From Fragilaria crotonensis (taxonomy: Eukaryota > Bacillariophyta > Fragilariophyceae > Fragilariales > Fragilariaceae): 27,985 bases of DNA. The notes beneath the pieces are model-generated. The model had not been told where the DNA came from, ran no database searches, and saw nothing but the letters and a program-made list of their open reading frames with translations. The translations under genes and the position numbers were made by a program. How positions within the stretch are numbered: position 1 is the stretch's first letter; each line of letters opens with the position of its first letter. Below are positions 1-12,948 of this stretch, piece by piece. The DNA lies in contig JAKSYS010000748.1 in NCBI GenBank assembly GCA_022925895.1, positions 1 to 27,985 on the forward strand, given 5' to 3'.

Positions 1-2328
<2,328 letters not shown>

Positions 2329-2439
2329 TGTGCAGGGCTACTGCGGCGGTTGACTTAACCGCTTCGTTGTTACCAGGAGGCGAATGCGGGGCAAGAAGAC
2401 CTGCGTTACTATTGAAGAAGAAGAACGTGAAAAATAAGT

Positions 2440-5400
2440 CTACTACTTGCAGCGTTCTCCTTCCCGCAGCTTGTTTGCGTTTCTTGGCCGCTGCCTCATC
2501 TTCCTTCTTTTTGGTGGCAAGCTTTTCTGCTTTCTTTGCCCACCTCCTTGGCGTTGTCTTTGGGTGTCTTCACGCCGAAGACGACTCCACCACCGGGCAA
2601 GACATGGTGGTCAACATCTTTGTCTCGTAATCCTCTTGAACCAGGTGTCATCTTCAACATTGTTTTCCAGATCACTATGCTCCCGCTCTATTATTGCGTC
2701 CCATGCAGGGACCATTCCACTTTCCTTCTGATGAGGAAAGGTAATGCCGATCCCACATTGACGCTTTCTTTTCTCCAAATGGTGGGATGTCTTCTGTGCC
2801 AAGTAGCGGCGAGGATATCGCCTTGACATCCACAAGGAACAATGTTGGTTGTCTGTGGTTGGGAGAATAAAAATGGGGTTTGTAACGCCGTATGAGGACA
2901 TTGGGCGTGTTGAAGTCCGTGGGGTTGACTGGGTCAAAGGTGTGGGCAACAGCGTACAATCCAGGTTGCACGCTTGTCTGCCCATTCACTTCAATTCTTC
3001 TGATTGCGCTCGGAAGCTGGCGCAGATCAACGAATGTATGGATGAATGCTGGAAGGTCATGCTTCTCCCCTTTCCAGTCAATCATTGCGCAATCATTCCA
3101 AGGTTTACCGTCATAACATGGATGCGCACGGTACATGTTACCCCTTTCATCTGTGTATGAGGTAAAGCACCGAAGAGACTGTTGTGGCATTTGGGGCAGG
3201 CAGAAGTTTCCAAGAAATTTCGACACCAAAGGTGGAAGTTTCACGACTGGCTCTGCGTTCTGACCGCTACGCACATGTGTCCAACGACACGAGGGGGAAT
3301 TCATCACCAGTTTTCCACACAAGGTGGAATTCACGTCCAGGGTCGAGTTGATGGTTGCTGCTGGTTCCTCTCTCTGGTTCATCTTCCCTGATGTTGGTAT
3401 GGCACTGCCTTTTGTTGCTCTCAACATCTGCCCAAGCAAGTGATACAGCGAGATTCTCAACGTACCGATGGGCTGCTTGTTTTGTGAAAGAAACAGCTCG
3501 TTTCTGCAAGTTTCTTGTTGTTATCTTCGCAAGGGGAATGTGGGCTGACTCAGCGTACGAACTGTTCACGTTCTCTGGAACCCCATGGTCCAGAATGTCC
3601 TCGCACAGATGCAGGACCAAGTGCGTTTTGATGGTGTTATTTCCCATGCCTGAAGGACGAGGTGCTACTTCAGCAACAAACCGCATCAACCACTGCACAG
3701 CAACATGGGAGCGCCTCACCATTTTTTTCGGAATTGTTGGCTGCTTCATCCATTGGTGCCAGACCAGGAGGGAGGATATGACAACTATCCAATCTTCGAT
3801 ATGATTGCTGTAACATAGCCTTTGATCGTTGACCCCTTCTTTTGGGGTGACCTTCTTGCCAACGTTGAAGATGGAGCGGAAACACGTCGTGTGCAATGCA
3901 AATAGTTTCACCAAAGGCATCCCGCCATCTCATGTCCCATGAGATTGGAGCCAGAGGAAAAACCTCGAGAGAAATTTGTTCGTGGAACATCACGGTCACT
4001 CTGCCTTGATAGGGTGCAGCCCAACTTGGCGCACAGTGCATCGTAATCCTTCAATGCCTGGGACTTGGGACCGGCCTGAGCCGAAAGCCTGGAGACAGTA
4101 CTTAAACCAACCAAGCGAGATCAAGTGCAGCATTTTGCCTGGGCACGCACCAAAATTCCGCGCTTATTGTGCATGCCAAATCAGACGCCTTCAAACCCGT
4201 TCCTGAGATAGTTCTGAGACATTGATTGGAGCTCAGCAGTCAAGCCCCTCTGCACTAAGGAATCAACTTTTTTCGGGAGACGGTGGGGGAACTTTGACTT
4301 CGAATACCCCATCAAGTAACTGGGGCATTCACAGATTCGGCAAAGCTGTTTGACCTCCATGAATTTTGCTGTGTAATGACCACAGAGACGGTCGTGGACC
4401 CTCTGTATCGCCGACAATGAAAGGTACATACGGGTGGAACACCACTTTGTGAATGGTGTTGTTGATGCAAATTCCATTTGAAGCCACTGTTCTGTAGAAT
4501 CAAAAATCCAGACTCTTCAGTATAAACTGAATCTGCATGTGCGTTTCATTGAGGAGTAACGTTGCCCAACTAAGATCACCGTTGGCGGGAGGATGAATTG
4601 GATTCTTGATCGCACAACATCATCCGCCAATTCTTCTGGAGAATTGAACTCGGAATCAACATCTGCGCTAGTTGGGAGGTGAGCGGGGTGCTGTGATTGA
4701 TGTATCAAGGATGCGCATGCTGGCACTTGGGAGGCGGCATAGTGTGATTCAATAGACTGTGAGATTGTTATGGGCTCCATTTGGAGCCGTCCTGCCATAT
4801 CAATATGCGTCTTATCCATAGCTATGACGCAAGGTAACAGCATATCAATGCCAAACTTCTTTATTAGAGCCTTGTATGTCTTTCTGTAGCAACGACCTGT
4901 GTGGATGTCACCAACATCAGACAATGCTTGTGGTGCAATGAATGGATCCTTCGCGTCGTCAAAAAATAATTTTCGTCTTGATTAAGTGTGGGACATGAGA
5001 GAAGTGACGCAAACACTTTGCGGGCATCAAAGTAAATCATGGACACTGTTCTCTGGGTGTAAGGCAGGTACAGTTTCTTCTCCTTTGGGATCAATCCGTT
5101 CATGTTGTACCTTTCGTACAAATTAGCGATTACCTTGCTGCGACTGGGTTGACAACCCTCGCGGAAAGTATGACCACTACCATTTGATTTCGCAGCCCAC
5201 TTGAGTATGATCTCAAACGCTTTGAGTGGACAATGGAGCTCCTTTAGGAGCTGCAATAACTCAATTAAGACCTCCTCTTCCCGAGAAAAACGCGCAAGAC
5301 CTAGCGGGTTATCTCGCAGCTGGAAAAGTTTCAGATACAAGTCCAAAACACCGGCATCCGGACCTTCCTTGCCTTCACTTGCATCACTGGGGACATCCTC

Positions 5401-5729
5401 CTCATCAACATTGTCATTGGGAAAACCATCATCGTCATCCATCGCAAGAAAATCTTCATCATCAACTCCATTCACATTGATGATTGGCGGCTCGTCATCC
5501 GCCTCTCCTCTTACAGTTGCACGTTGTGCACGAAAGAGAGTGCTATACAAGAGGATCTCAAATTCGGACGGGTGCCATGATCAGCGCCTTCACTTCCACG
5601 ACACTCATCTGTGTCAGCGCGGCGTGGCATGTAATAAGAACCACATGCCAAACTACGCACAAGGTGCGCACCAAGCCTCTTGAAACTTTTCCCACAAACA
5701 GCACAATCCTCAGAAAGTGATGTCAACAT
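2440..5729 (-). pseudogene. Decayed DDE DNA-transposon transposase, CMC (CACTA/Plavaka)-like (family tentative)
   Basis: Fragments on the minus strand form one protein read from right to left. A C2HC-type zinc finger (CAVCGKSF..LGAHL...C, 5650-5729) comes first, then an acidic linker and a helical region (4864-5550). Next is a probable first catalytic Asp in AMDKTHIDMAGRLQMEP (Asp codon 4814-4816). HDRLCGHYTAKF and CRICECP follow (4181-4477), then AGPKSQALKDYDALCAKLG with SDRDVPRTN (3908-4114). A helical C-terminal part with Lys-Thr-His and Glu-Ser-Ala-His motifs (3267-3920) and a YRAHPCYDGKPW domain (2675-3460) come next, and a Lys/Ala-rich tail fades out near 2440. The order (zinc finger, DKT-GRL-EP core, HDRLCGHYT, C-terminal YRAHP domain) matches my recollection of large diatom transposases grouped with CACTA/Plavaka; this is a family-level inference. 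At least five frame changes make it non-functional as given. No terminal repeat was found on the right, and the left end is not resolved. Confidence 0.6.
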
Positions 5730-6268
5730 AGTAGTAGTAGATTAAAGATAAACAACAAGTGAAGAGTGTTGAAATACGAGCACAATTCTTTGATCAAGCA
5801 AATGTAATATTTTAAAATTCCCTTGTCAAACCACATACCAACAATCAGCATGACGAAGTCGTACATAATGGCATTGGCAAAAAGGAATGTTTGAAAATCA
5901 ATATATTTTATTGAAACATGTCATGTTTGGTTTAAGACCTTGCGATATGTTACTATATCTGTTTGATGTATGGTCTAAGTTACCATGACAAAAAAACGTT
6001 GTTCATCGAAAATTGACGATGTTCACTGCTGATTATTTACCGTCAGAGGAACGAAACAAACATTGTGAAAAAATAAATTATAATATTCAATAATCATAAG
6101 AATATACTTACTTATGATTATTATATGTTGACTTTAAACAATATATACATGACTTACCACCAAAAAGTAACCATTTTTTGACATAGTTAACAAAAGCGGC
6201 CTTCTGATAATGTCTGTGGATCATGGTGGAATTCACTACCACAATCTGTCCGAGATCAGAAGTCATTC
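5730..6268. other. AT-rich spacer, no gene seen
   Basis: Strongly AT-rich with no convincing reading frame. It lies between the N-terminus of the minus-strand transposase and the truncated start of the copia gag, so it should hold the transposase promoter and one or both element boundaries. No TAGTG/CACTA terminus or long terminal repeat could be placed. The only clear structure is a hairpin at 6089-6122. Confidence 0.6.
6089..6122. repeat. Perfect 12-bp inverted repeat (hairpin) with 10-nt loop
   Basis: AATAATCATAAG (6089-6100) is followed by a 10-nt loop and the exact reverse complement CTTATGATTATT (6111-6122). It is AT-rich and has no T-run after it, so I do not call it a terminator. It could be a subterminal motif of the adjacent transposon. 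Confidence 0.7.
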
Positions 6269-7142
6269 ATGGGACATCTCCTCTACAGTCTCCTCATCAA
6301 GCCGGAGACATTCCCTTCAAACTCGCGCAAACTTGAAGCCGTAGAAGGGTCGACGGCGAATGCTGGATACAATGCAATTTATAATATCCTACGTATGCAT
6401 CACCCAATTCTTCACTCCGTCTACTCCACAGCAAATGAGATACCTCGCCATCGGCGCTCCGAGACTTTCAGCCTCTATCTCCGACGCCTTCAAAAATTCA
6501 TTGCCCGTGAGCGTCTCGCTACACGAACGTACACGGAATCCGAAGCGCTCGACCTCGCTGTCCGCAATCTCTCTGCAGAATGGCGCAGTGACTTCCGACG
6601 CCTTGTGGAACGCGACAAGTTCTCTGGAAAGGGCGGTACGCTCCCTTTTAAATTAGCATACCACAGATCGCCACAACGTTTATGGAATATGCTGATGAGA
6701 TTGGACGCGAAGCCCCAGGATCGCGGCTTGCGACGACCCATCCCCGTCCTGCTCCAACTGCCGTCATTCGTCGATTAGAGGCTACAAACGATGCCACGGA
6801 ATGGACAGCGCCTACTTGCCTGAGGAAGAGGTCGATCTTATCGTCAATGCGATTGCCCACAACCAACAATCGAGTGCCGTCTGCCTTGGTTGCCAAATGT
6901 CGGGACACACTCTGACGGAGTGTAATCGATTTGTTGATTATATTGTGGCGAATCTCGCCCAACGCCATCCTGCATTGCGCACGCAAGTGGCCAACTCACA
7001 TTCGCACTTTCGCACCCGCCTCAATGCCGCCAATGCTCGTACCAGATTGGTCTCCCCGCAAACAGCACTCCGCGTACCATGCGAAGTCTCCACATCGGCG
7101 ATCCGTCCGCTGACGAGTCCCCAGTGGAGTTGTGGAAACTGA
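6269..7142 (+). pseudogene. gag: copia gag with CCHC zinc knuckle (decayed)
   Basis: The first segment (6269-6778) reads as a Gag-like helical domain, with GYNAIYNILRMHHP and FSLYLRRLQKFIARERL. A second segment in another frame (6801-7142) carries CLGCQMSGHTLTEC, a perfect CX2CX4HX4C zinc knuckle (about 6882-6924) that binds nucleic acid in Gag proteins. The frame changes near 6780. The extreme N-terminus expected of a full Gag is missing, which agrees with truncation of the element at its 5' end. Confidence 0.75.
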
Positions 7143-7178
7143 AGAGAGGATGACACAGGCGACGAAGCTACCGCCAAC

Positions 7179-10100
7179 ATGCGATCCACATCTCCGATGA
7201 CGACCCCAACGATGACTTTGAAGGTTGTTTTTCATCTTTGTCGATACACTCCGTCCAGATCCTCGGGGTTAAGGAGATCAACTCTATGTCAATGGCGTCC
7301 ATCATCGCTCCGTCCGACTCCGCTGACGTCCTTGACCCTTTGTCCGTACGTCGTTTGGCTGCAACCTACGATGTCCCTACGGCTTCAACCTACGCACACG
7401 CTGACAATGGGTCGATGGCATGCACCGTGAACGACAAAAACCTACTCTTCGCGTATCGGCCGCTCAATAATTCCAGTGTTTGCCTTTTTTGACGCGGGCA
7501 ATCATGTTCATCGTCCCCTCGGCGTTGGCTTTCTGTGTGTGCCTACCGAAAATTGTGGGACTGGGGGAGCCTCATCATTCGTCTTTGTGCGAACATATCA
7601 CACTCCCACTATCCCCGGTGTCATCATCTCGCTTTCCGCGATTTCCCGACAGCTCAACACCTCGAGCTATCATACATCGAGTCATTTGGACTTGGCAGGA
7701 TTCATTCATTTCCCTCATCGTCTTCGCCGCAATCAGGATGTCTACGTTTCAATCCACCAACCGATCTCCAAGCGTGGTGGTCTTACCTTCACTGAAGCCT
7801 TGATTCTCCTAAATGACGAGCAACACCTCGCTGCCATTCCCCCCATGGCCGACTCGTGTCCATCGCCTGTGTTCGGATCACGCTCCGGACACATCAACTC
7901 CTCAGGTCATTTGATCCCACCGATGGCATGACATGTCAAGCGTGTCACGAACCACCACCGGTGGTCTCGAACGGGGCATCGTGCAGCACCTGTCGTGATC
8001 AACACTTGAAACCGGATTTTTGGTAGGCCCATTGTCAGGTTTACCCACTGACAATAAAGGGTCAGAACAACATGGGTTGTGCGGGGCGATTGCCGAGGAT
8101 GAATCAATCATCTTATCGTCACCGCAGGGAACAATGGCAACTTCGGGCCCGACAACGAACACATTGTTGGACCCAGCACTAGATGTTACATGCAATGTTG
8201 TTAGTCCCCCACCACTGACCAAACGTGAGCCAGTCAAAGAGGGACCTGATACCTCCCAAACTGAAGGCGAATCCAACAAAGATACGCCTATCGCCAATTA
8301 TCATGTTCGCTCCCTCTCTGATCGGCGCTTCGCATGTTGTGGCATCAGCGATTGGGGCATCTCAACTTTCGTCGTCTGTCTACTATGCACCGTTTCGTAA
8401 AGGGATGCCAGAGTTTGCGCTTCCCAACACGCTCGAAGAATGCCCAATTTGTCTCGCCGCAAAGCTCCGAAAGCAACCTTCTGGGAACGCCACCATCATG
8501 CGATCCACAATCTGTAATCAAGGTATATCAATTGACTTTGGTTTCATGGTCCAAAAGAGCAGCGACAAGAAACGGCATCAGAACTTGGTGGGCCTGAATG
8601 GAGAAACGTGCTACGCTTTAATCACCAATCACTTCAGTGGTCGACTCTATGGTCGAGCCTTTGCATCAAAAGCCCCTCCAATTGAATGGATTAACAGTTG
8701 GCTGGCCAACAACTCCCCGGATTGCACAAATAAATACGTGCGCATGGATGGAGGAGGAGAGCTTGGAAAGAGTCGCGATGTCCACCAGACGTTCTCAAAT
8801 TTCGGCTACACTGTGGAGTTGACGGGTCCCGATTCATCTAACCAAAACGGTCCTGGTGAACGGCCTCATCAAACCATTGGTGACGCCTTGCGCGCGATGC
8901 TGTCCGGTGCGAACTTACGCCCGAATTTCTGGCCGTATGCCTTCTATCACTATCTGCGTTTGTACAACTTTGTCCCACACGGCACTCGTATATCCAGTTC
9001 TTACGAGATGTGCGGCTCCGAACTGCCGAATCTGTCCAAACTGAGGACTTTTGGGTGCCGTGTGCATGTTCGACCTACCTCGGCACGATACGGCAAGCTT
9101 GTTTCAAACTCCCGGCTCGACATCTTTTTGGGTTACTCACGATCTTTAAAGATCCTTTATTATTATGATGTGGAAAGTGCGACCGTGAAAACCGCCACTC
9201 ATGCTCGATTTGATGAGGGTATGAACAACATCGCAGACAAACTTCCACCCAACGTCCAGCTGTTGCGCCAGCTCAATGGCGACGGTTCTGTTGCCCCTGA
9301 TTTGCTTGACTTGTCTCCGTTGGACCTCTCCATCTCCGACGACCCTTTGATCGCCTCGACGAGTTGTCCCCGCAATAAGATGTGACCATCCTACTCTGGG
9401 TTTGAAGTGTCCGAATGTCATATACGCAAACGCGCATATGTCTCTGGCATCGTCCCGCACACCTCCGCGGGACGCATCAAAAATGCACGTCGAAAGTATA
9501 TCGGAGCGTTTGTCGTTTCGATCAATGATACACCCAGTTTTACTTCAGAATCTGCCATGTCTGCGTTGAAGACGGTTGCAGCATCCGACGATACGTCTTT
9601 CCGGATCGTTTTGCCCCTGATTGCTACATCCCTGTGGCCAATCGACGACATGACAATCCAATCCATTTGTCTGTCGACCAGCTCCGCGTGATCAATTCGA
9701 TCCTCTCCGGGCCCACCGACACTCGAAGGATGTCGGCCAATCGTCATCTGACGGCTGCTCCTCTCGTCATGCGATCGCTCAATACTACCAGTTATGGCAC
9801 GCCTGAAGAGCAAGCGCTTGGAAGCTTCACGCTTCGGAAGTTAATGCGCTTAACCAACTGGGACCAGTGGCAAGAAGGTAAGTTCAAACAACTTGACTCC
9901 ATGGCCAAACAGGATATGTATGGGTCACTGTGCCTTCCCCCAAAGACGCCATCATCCTTCGTCAACATTGGAATTATTCCATAAAGGCCGACGGTACACG
10001 TAAGGCTCGCAACTGTTGCGACGGATCCCCGGACGCGCCGCAACTCAAGTTAGCCAACACGTATTCCTCGTGTATCGAGCAACCTTGCATGCGTTTATTC

Positions 10101-11543
10101 TTCACTCTATGTGCACACGAAGGTTTTATCGGTCTGAAGGTTGATGCCACCAATGCTTACGCCAACTCCCCTCCTCCAGACCAACCGACTTTCGTCTACA
10201 TTGATGATCAATACGCCGACTGGTACATGGCGCGTCACGGTGTTGCTGTCTCACGGGACATGGTCCTGCCGGTCCAGCATGCCCTTCAGGGACACCCTGA
10301 ATCCGGTGCACTTTGGGAACGCTTCGTCAATCGCGTCATCGCACGTCATGGTTTCAAATCCACCACCCATGAACGAAGTTTATACCAAGGGGTTTACAAG
10401 GGACATTGTATGTTGATCTGCCGTCAAGTCGACGACATGGCTATAGGATGTGTCGACCCTGAAGTCATTCGCGATCTTGTCCGAACGATTTGTCTTGAGG
10501 ACGGCATCGATCTTCGCGACGAAAGCGTTCTCGATTCCTTCAAGAATGGCGTGGACGTGGAACAAACGGATTGATATATTGAGGTATCCTGTGAAACATA
10601 TATCGATAAGTTATTATCACACTACGGATGGTCAGCTTCTGGATCTCGCGACACCGATACCAAGCCCATCGAACCAATCTCTTCGTCAATGATCCAACAA
10701 CTTTTCGCGGACTATGAAACTTCTCCTTTGGATGGTACCCCGGAGCACGCTGCTTTGGAAACTGTTGCAGGCTTCTCCTACCGGAGCGTACTCGGTGCCC
10801 TTATTAATGCCTATGTGGTTGCACGACCCGATATCGGATACGCCGTCACAACACTCGCTCGTTTCTCGGACCGCCCAGCAAAAATCCACTACGACGCCCT
10901 TCGTCGAGTCGCACGCTATTTGAGAATGACCAAATCGTGGGGCCTTCACTATTGGCGTTCAAAGCTGCTATCCTCTCTGCCTGTTGGTACTTCTCAGCCG
11001 CTCCCCTCCGACCCGATGCTCCCATCGTTCCCGGAACCATCTCAACCAACGCTCCTTGCTGGATATGTTGATGCAGCGCATGCCACCGATCTAAAGACTC
11101 GTCGCTCCATCACTGGCATCGTATTCATGTTTTCCGGGGGCCCTTTGGCTTACAAGTCCAAGATACAGCCTACTGTCTCCACCAGCTCCACCGAGGCAGA
11201 ATTCCTTGCTGCTGTGCACGCCGCCAAGATTGCAAAATATCTTCGATCCATTCTTGCCGAGCTCGGATATACGCAGGAGCCTACAACACTCTATGAATAT
11301 AACGCTGCCGCCATCCTCATTAACGCCAGCCGCCCTACTACGCCACGATCACGTCATATCGACATCCAACACTTCGCTGTTCAGGAATGGAAGGCTAACC
11401 GTGAGATCATCCCAGCACATATCCCGGGTATCATGAATTCCGCCGATTCTCTGACTAAATCACTCGGCTCTACGCTCCATCATCGCCACGTACGTCGTCT
11501 GATGGGACATTATGGTGCTCCATGGAAATGTCAAACTGTCTGA
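7179..11543 (+). pseudogene. pol: copia pol: protease, integrase, reverse transcriptase, RNase H (decayed)
   Basis: The protease region (7380-7660) has ADNGSMACT, with Asp-Asn-Gly (7403-7411) where retroviral-type proteases usually have Asp-Ser/Thr-Gly. A pre-integrase zinc motif (WHQRLGH ... CPIC) starts near 8334. The integrase core keeps its D-D-E: Asp 8534-8536 in SIDFGF, Asp 8747-8749 in MDGGGELG, Glu 8858-8860 in NGPGERPHQT. RT (9840-10650) has VDATNAYANSP and the active-site QVDD (DD codons 10431-10436). RNase H has GYVDAAHATD (Asp 11070-11072), STSSTEAEF and RSRHIDIQ, ending at 11543. Frames change near 7480, 8330, 9390, 9690 and 9930, and an in-frame TGA at 10572-10574 splits RT from RNase H. 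These domains copy and integrate the element when intact; here they are broken. Confidence 0.9.
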
Positions 11544-11591
11544 ACTGCCACCTGCCTCATGCACTCCTGTTGCTCATTGCCACATCTACAT

Positions 11592-11809
11592 TGTTGACAA
11601 TGGGAGTGTGTTCGTGCACATCGACTATTGTACCGCTGCCTATCCGTACAGTCTACCTTTATAGTACATCTCCGTACGTGGTCGAGTCACACTTATTCCC
11701 TTCCTGTGACTCACGTACAATTCACGCACGCATACTACTATTATAGTTTAACCAGCGGAGTACCTCTCGGACTCCGCTCACAACTTTATTAGCATCGACT
11801 ATTCTACAT
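11592..11809 (+). repeat. Putative 3' LTR of the copia element
   Basis: About 50 bp after the RNase H stop there is TGTTGACAATGGGAG, resembling a copia LTR start (TGTTGA). A second candidate start, TGTG at 11607, follows the purine run ATGGGAG. The right limit, near a CTATTCTACATCTCA motif, is a guess. An internal near-repeat (CATCGACTATT at about 11619 and 11787) lies near both ends. No 5' LTR exists to compare with, so neither end can be proven here. Confidence 0.35.
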
Positions 11810-11965
11810 CTCAATCGCACTCTTGCCGGTCTCTGAGGATCGTAAGGGTAGCGGTAGGAATACACTTTGCTTATCCGCTCCCAAACCGGCGTACATCGCA
11901 TCGCTATCGAACTCGTCTGGCTCGCTGTGCATCATTGGCCTCCTCAAGATCGAACGCCTCTCCCA

Positions 11966-12445
11966 TCATTCGCAACACGCCCTCCTCGCCGTCGTCCTGT
12001 GCATAACACCGCTCTCCAGCGAGCGCGGCACAACCGACGGCTGATCACGGTTTGGATTCTCACTTATCGTTACTGACGATGTGTTGATGAAGCCGGAAAG
12101 CGTGTCTTCCTTGTGTTTGTTGGCAGTAAACAGAGTTTCGCTGGTTGTTGCAAAATCATGTGCCCCAAACTGGTTGATTGCGTCACGGCCGACCGATCCA
12201 TGCACACACCGGTTAAGGAAGAAGCAGGTCAAAAAAAACTCATGGTCAGTGGTGTCCCCCCTCATTTCATCATTTCGTGAGGCAAAGGCACCATTTCCTT
12301 CCTTCCCCTGTTTTAAAAGCAACATATGCATAATACTAAAAATCGAATTTGACTTGAGGCAAGCCCGACGCAAAGTCATGATTTTCATGCAGCAATGTGA
12401 GTGTGCACAGTCGTTGTACCTGGTACTGTATGTTGTATGTTGCAT
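11966..12445 (-). CDS. Hypothetical protein, doubtful
   Basis: An open frame of 159 codons with Cys/His near the N-terminus and an ordinary polar remainder. I recognise no domain. After its stop, a different minus frame continues with DEFDSDAMYAGLGADKQS toward the presumed copia LTR at about 11809, so this may be the remains of a host gene cut by the insertion. The frame may equally be open by chance. No signal peptide or membrane segment is evident. Confidence 0.25.
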   Translation of the reverse strand: MQHTTYSTRYNDCAHSHCCMKIMTLRRACLKSNSIFSIMHMLLLKQGKEGNGAFASRNDEMRGDTTDHEFFLTCFFLNRCVHGSVGRDAINQFGAHDFATTSETLFTANKHKEDTLSGFINTSSVTISENPNRDQPSVVPRSLESGVMHRTTARRACCE

Positions 12446-12476
12446 GTTGTATGCATATCCTCCAAATAACGCGGTG

Positions 12477-12600
12477 TTACTAGCCAGGTACTAGTACTTC
12501 TTGTGCCTGGTACAGTACGTCTAACCTCAAATACCTTGTACTAGTACTCGAGTACAGTACCTGGTACCTGGTAGTCGTACAAGTACTATGTGTGTATGAT
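12477..12600. repeat. Cluster of GTAC-centred palindromes
   Basis: GTACTAGTAC occurs at 12488-12497 and 12538-12547, GTACTCGAGTAC at 12544-12555 and GTACCTGGTACC at 12557-12568. The last 12-mer recurs exactly at 18923-18934, and related CTAG/GTAC-rich DNA lies at 17055-17160. The surrounding spacer (12446-12948) has no gene I can support. Confidence 0.6.
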
Positions 12601-12948
12601 ACATGGGGATAAACCGTACGACAGTAGGAAACACGCAAGTAGGAAATGAACGAAACGGAATAGCAACGCTGGAATGCCTACACGGTACGGTAGTAACTTT
12701 TAGTCTCTCTCTGTATTGCCTATTGCCAGCACACCATCAACCCATCAACAATCAGTCAGGCGACAAGGAAAAACTGAAAATTATAGCAAGAAAATGAACT
12801 ATGACATAGAACTCTGCCGGCACTTTTTGGCATGGCGTGCAAATGATATTACGAACAACAACAAGAAACTGTGCACGCCTCGGCGTACCATACTTTAACA
12901 AACAAAACAAAAACAAGGAATCCATGAGCAACCTTCGTGTCTCCATGT

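Larger units (their letters stand above)
6269..11809 (+). mobile_element. Ty1/copia LTR retrotransposon, 5'-truncated and decayed
   Basis: The order gag, zinc knuckle, protease, integrase, reverse transcriptase, RNase H is that of Ty1/copia (integrase before RT), which separates it from Ty3/gypsy. No 5' LTR or primer-binding site is visible upstream of the gag fragment; a likely 3' LTR follows the RNase H domain. Reading frames change at least six times and one in-frame stop interrupts the pol region, so the copy is inactive. Copia elements are widespread in diatoms (CoDi lineages); I cannot assign a lineage without alignment. Confidence 0.9.

Noticed and set aside
6229-6240. CACTACCACA as a possible CACTA transposon terminus
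   Set aside because: It lies in the wrong orientation for a right end (TAGTG expected) and has no partner inverted repeat, so it is not taken as a boundary.
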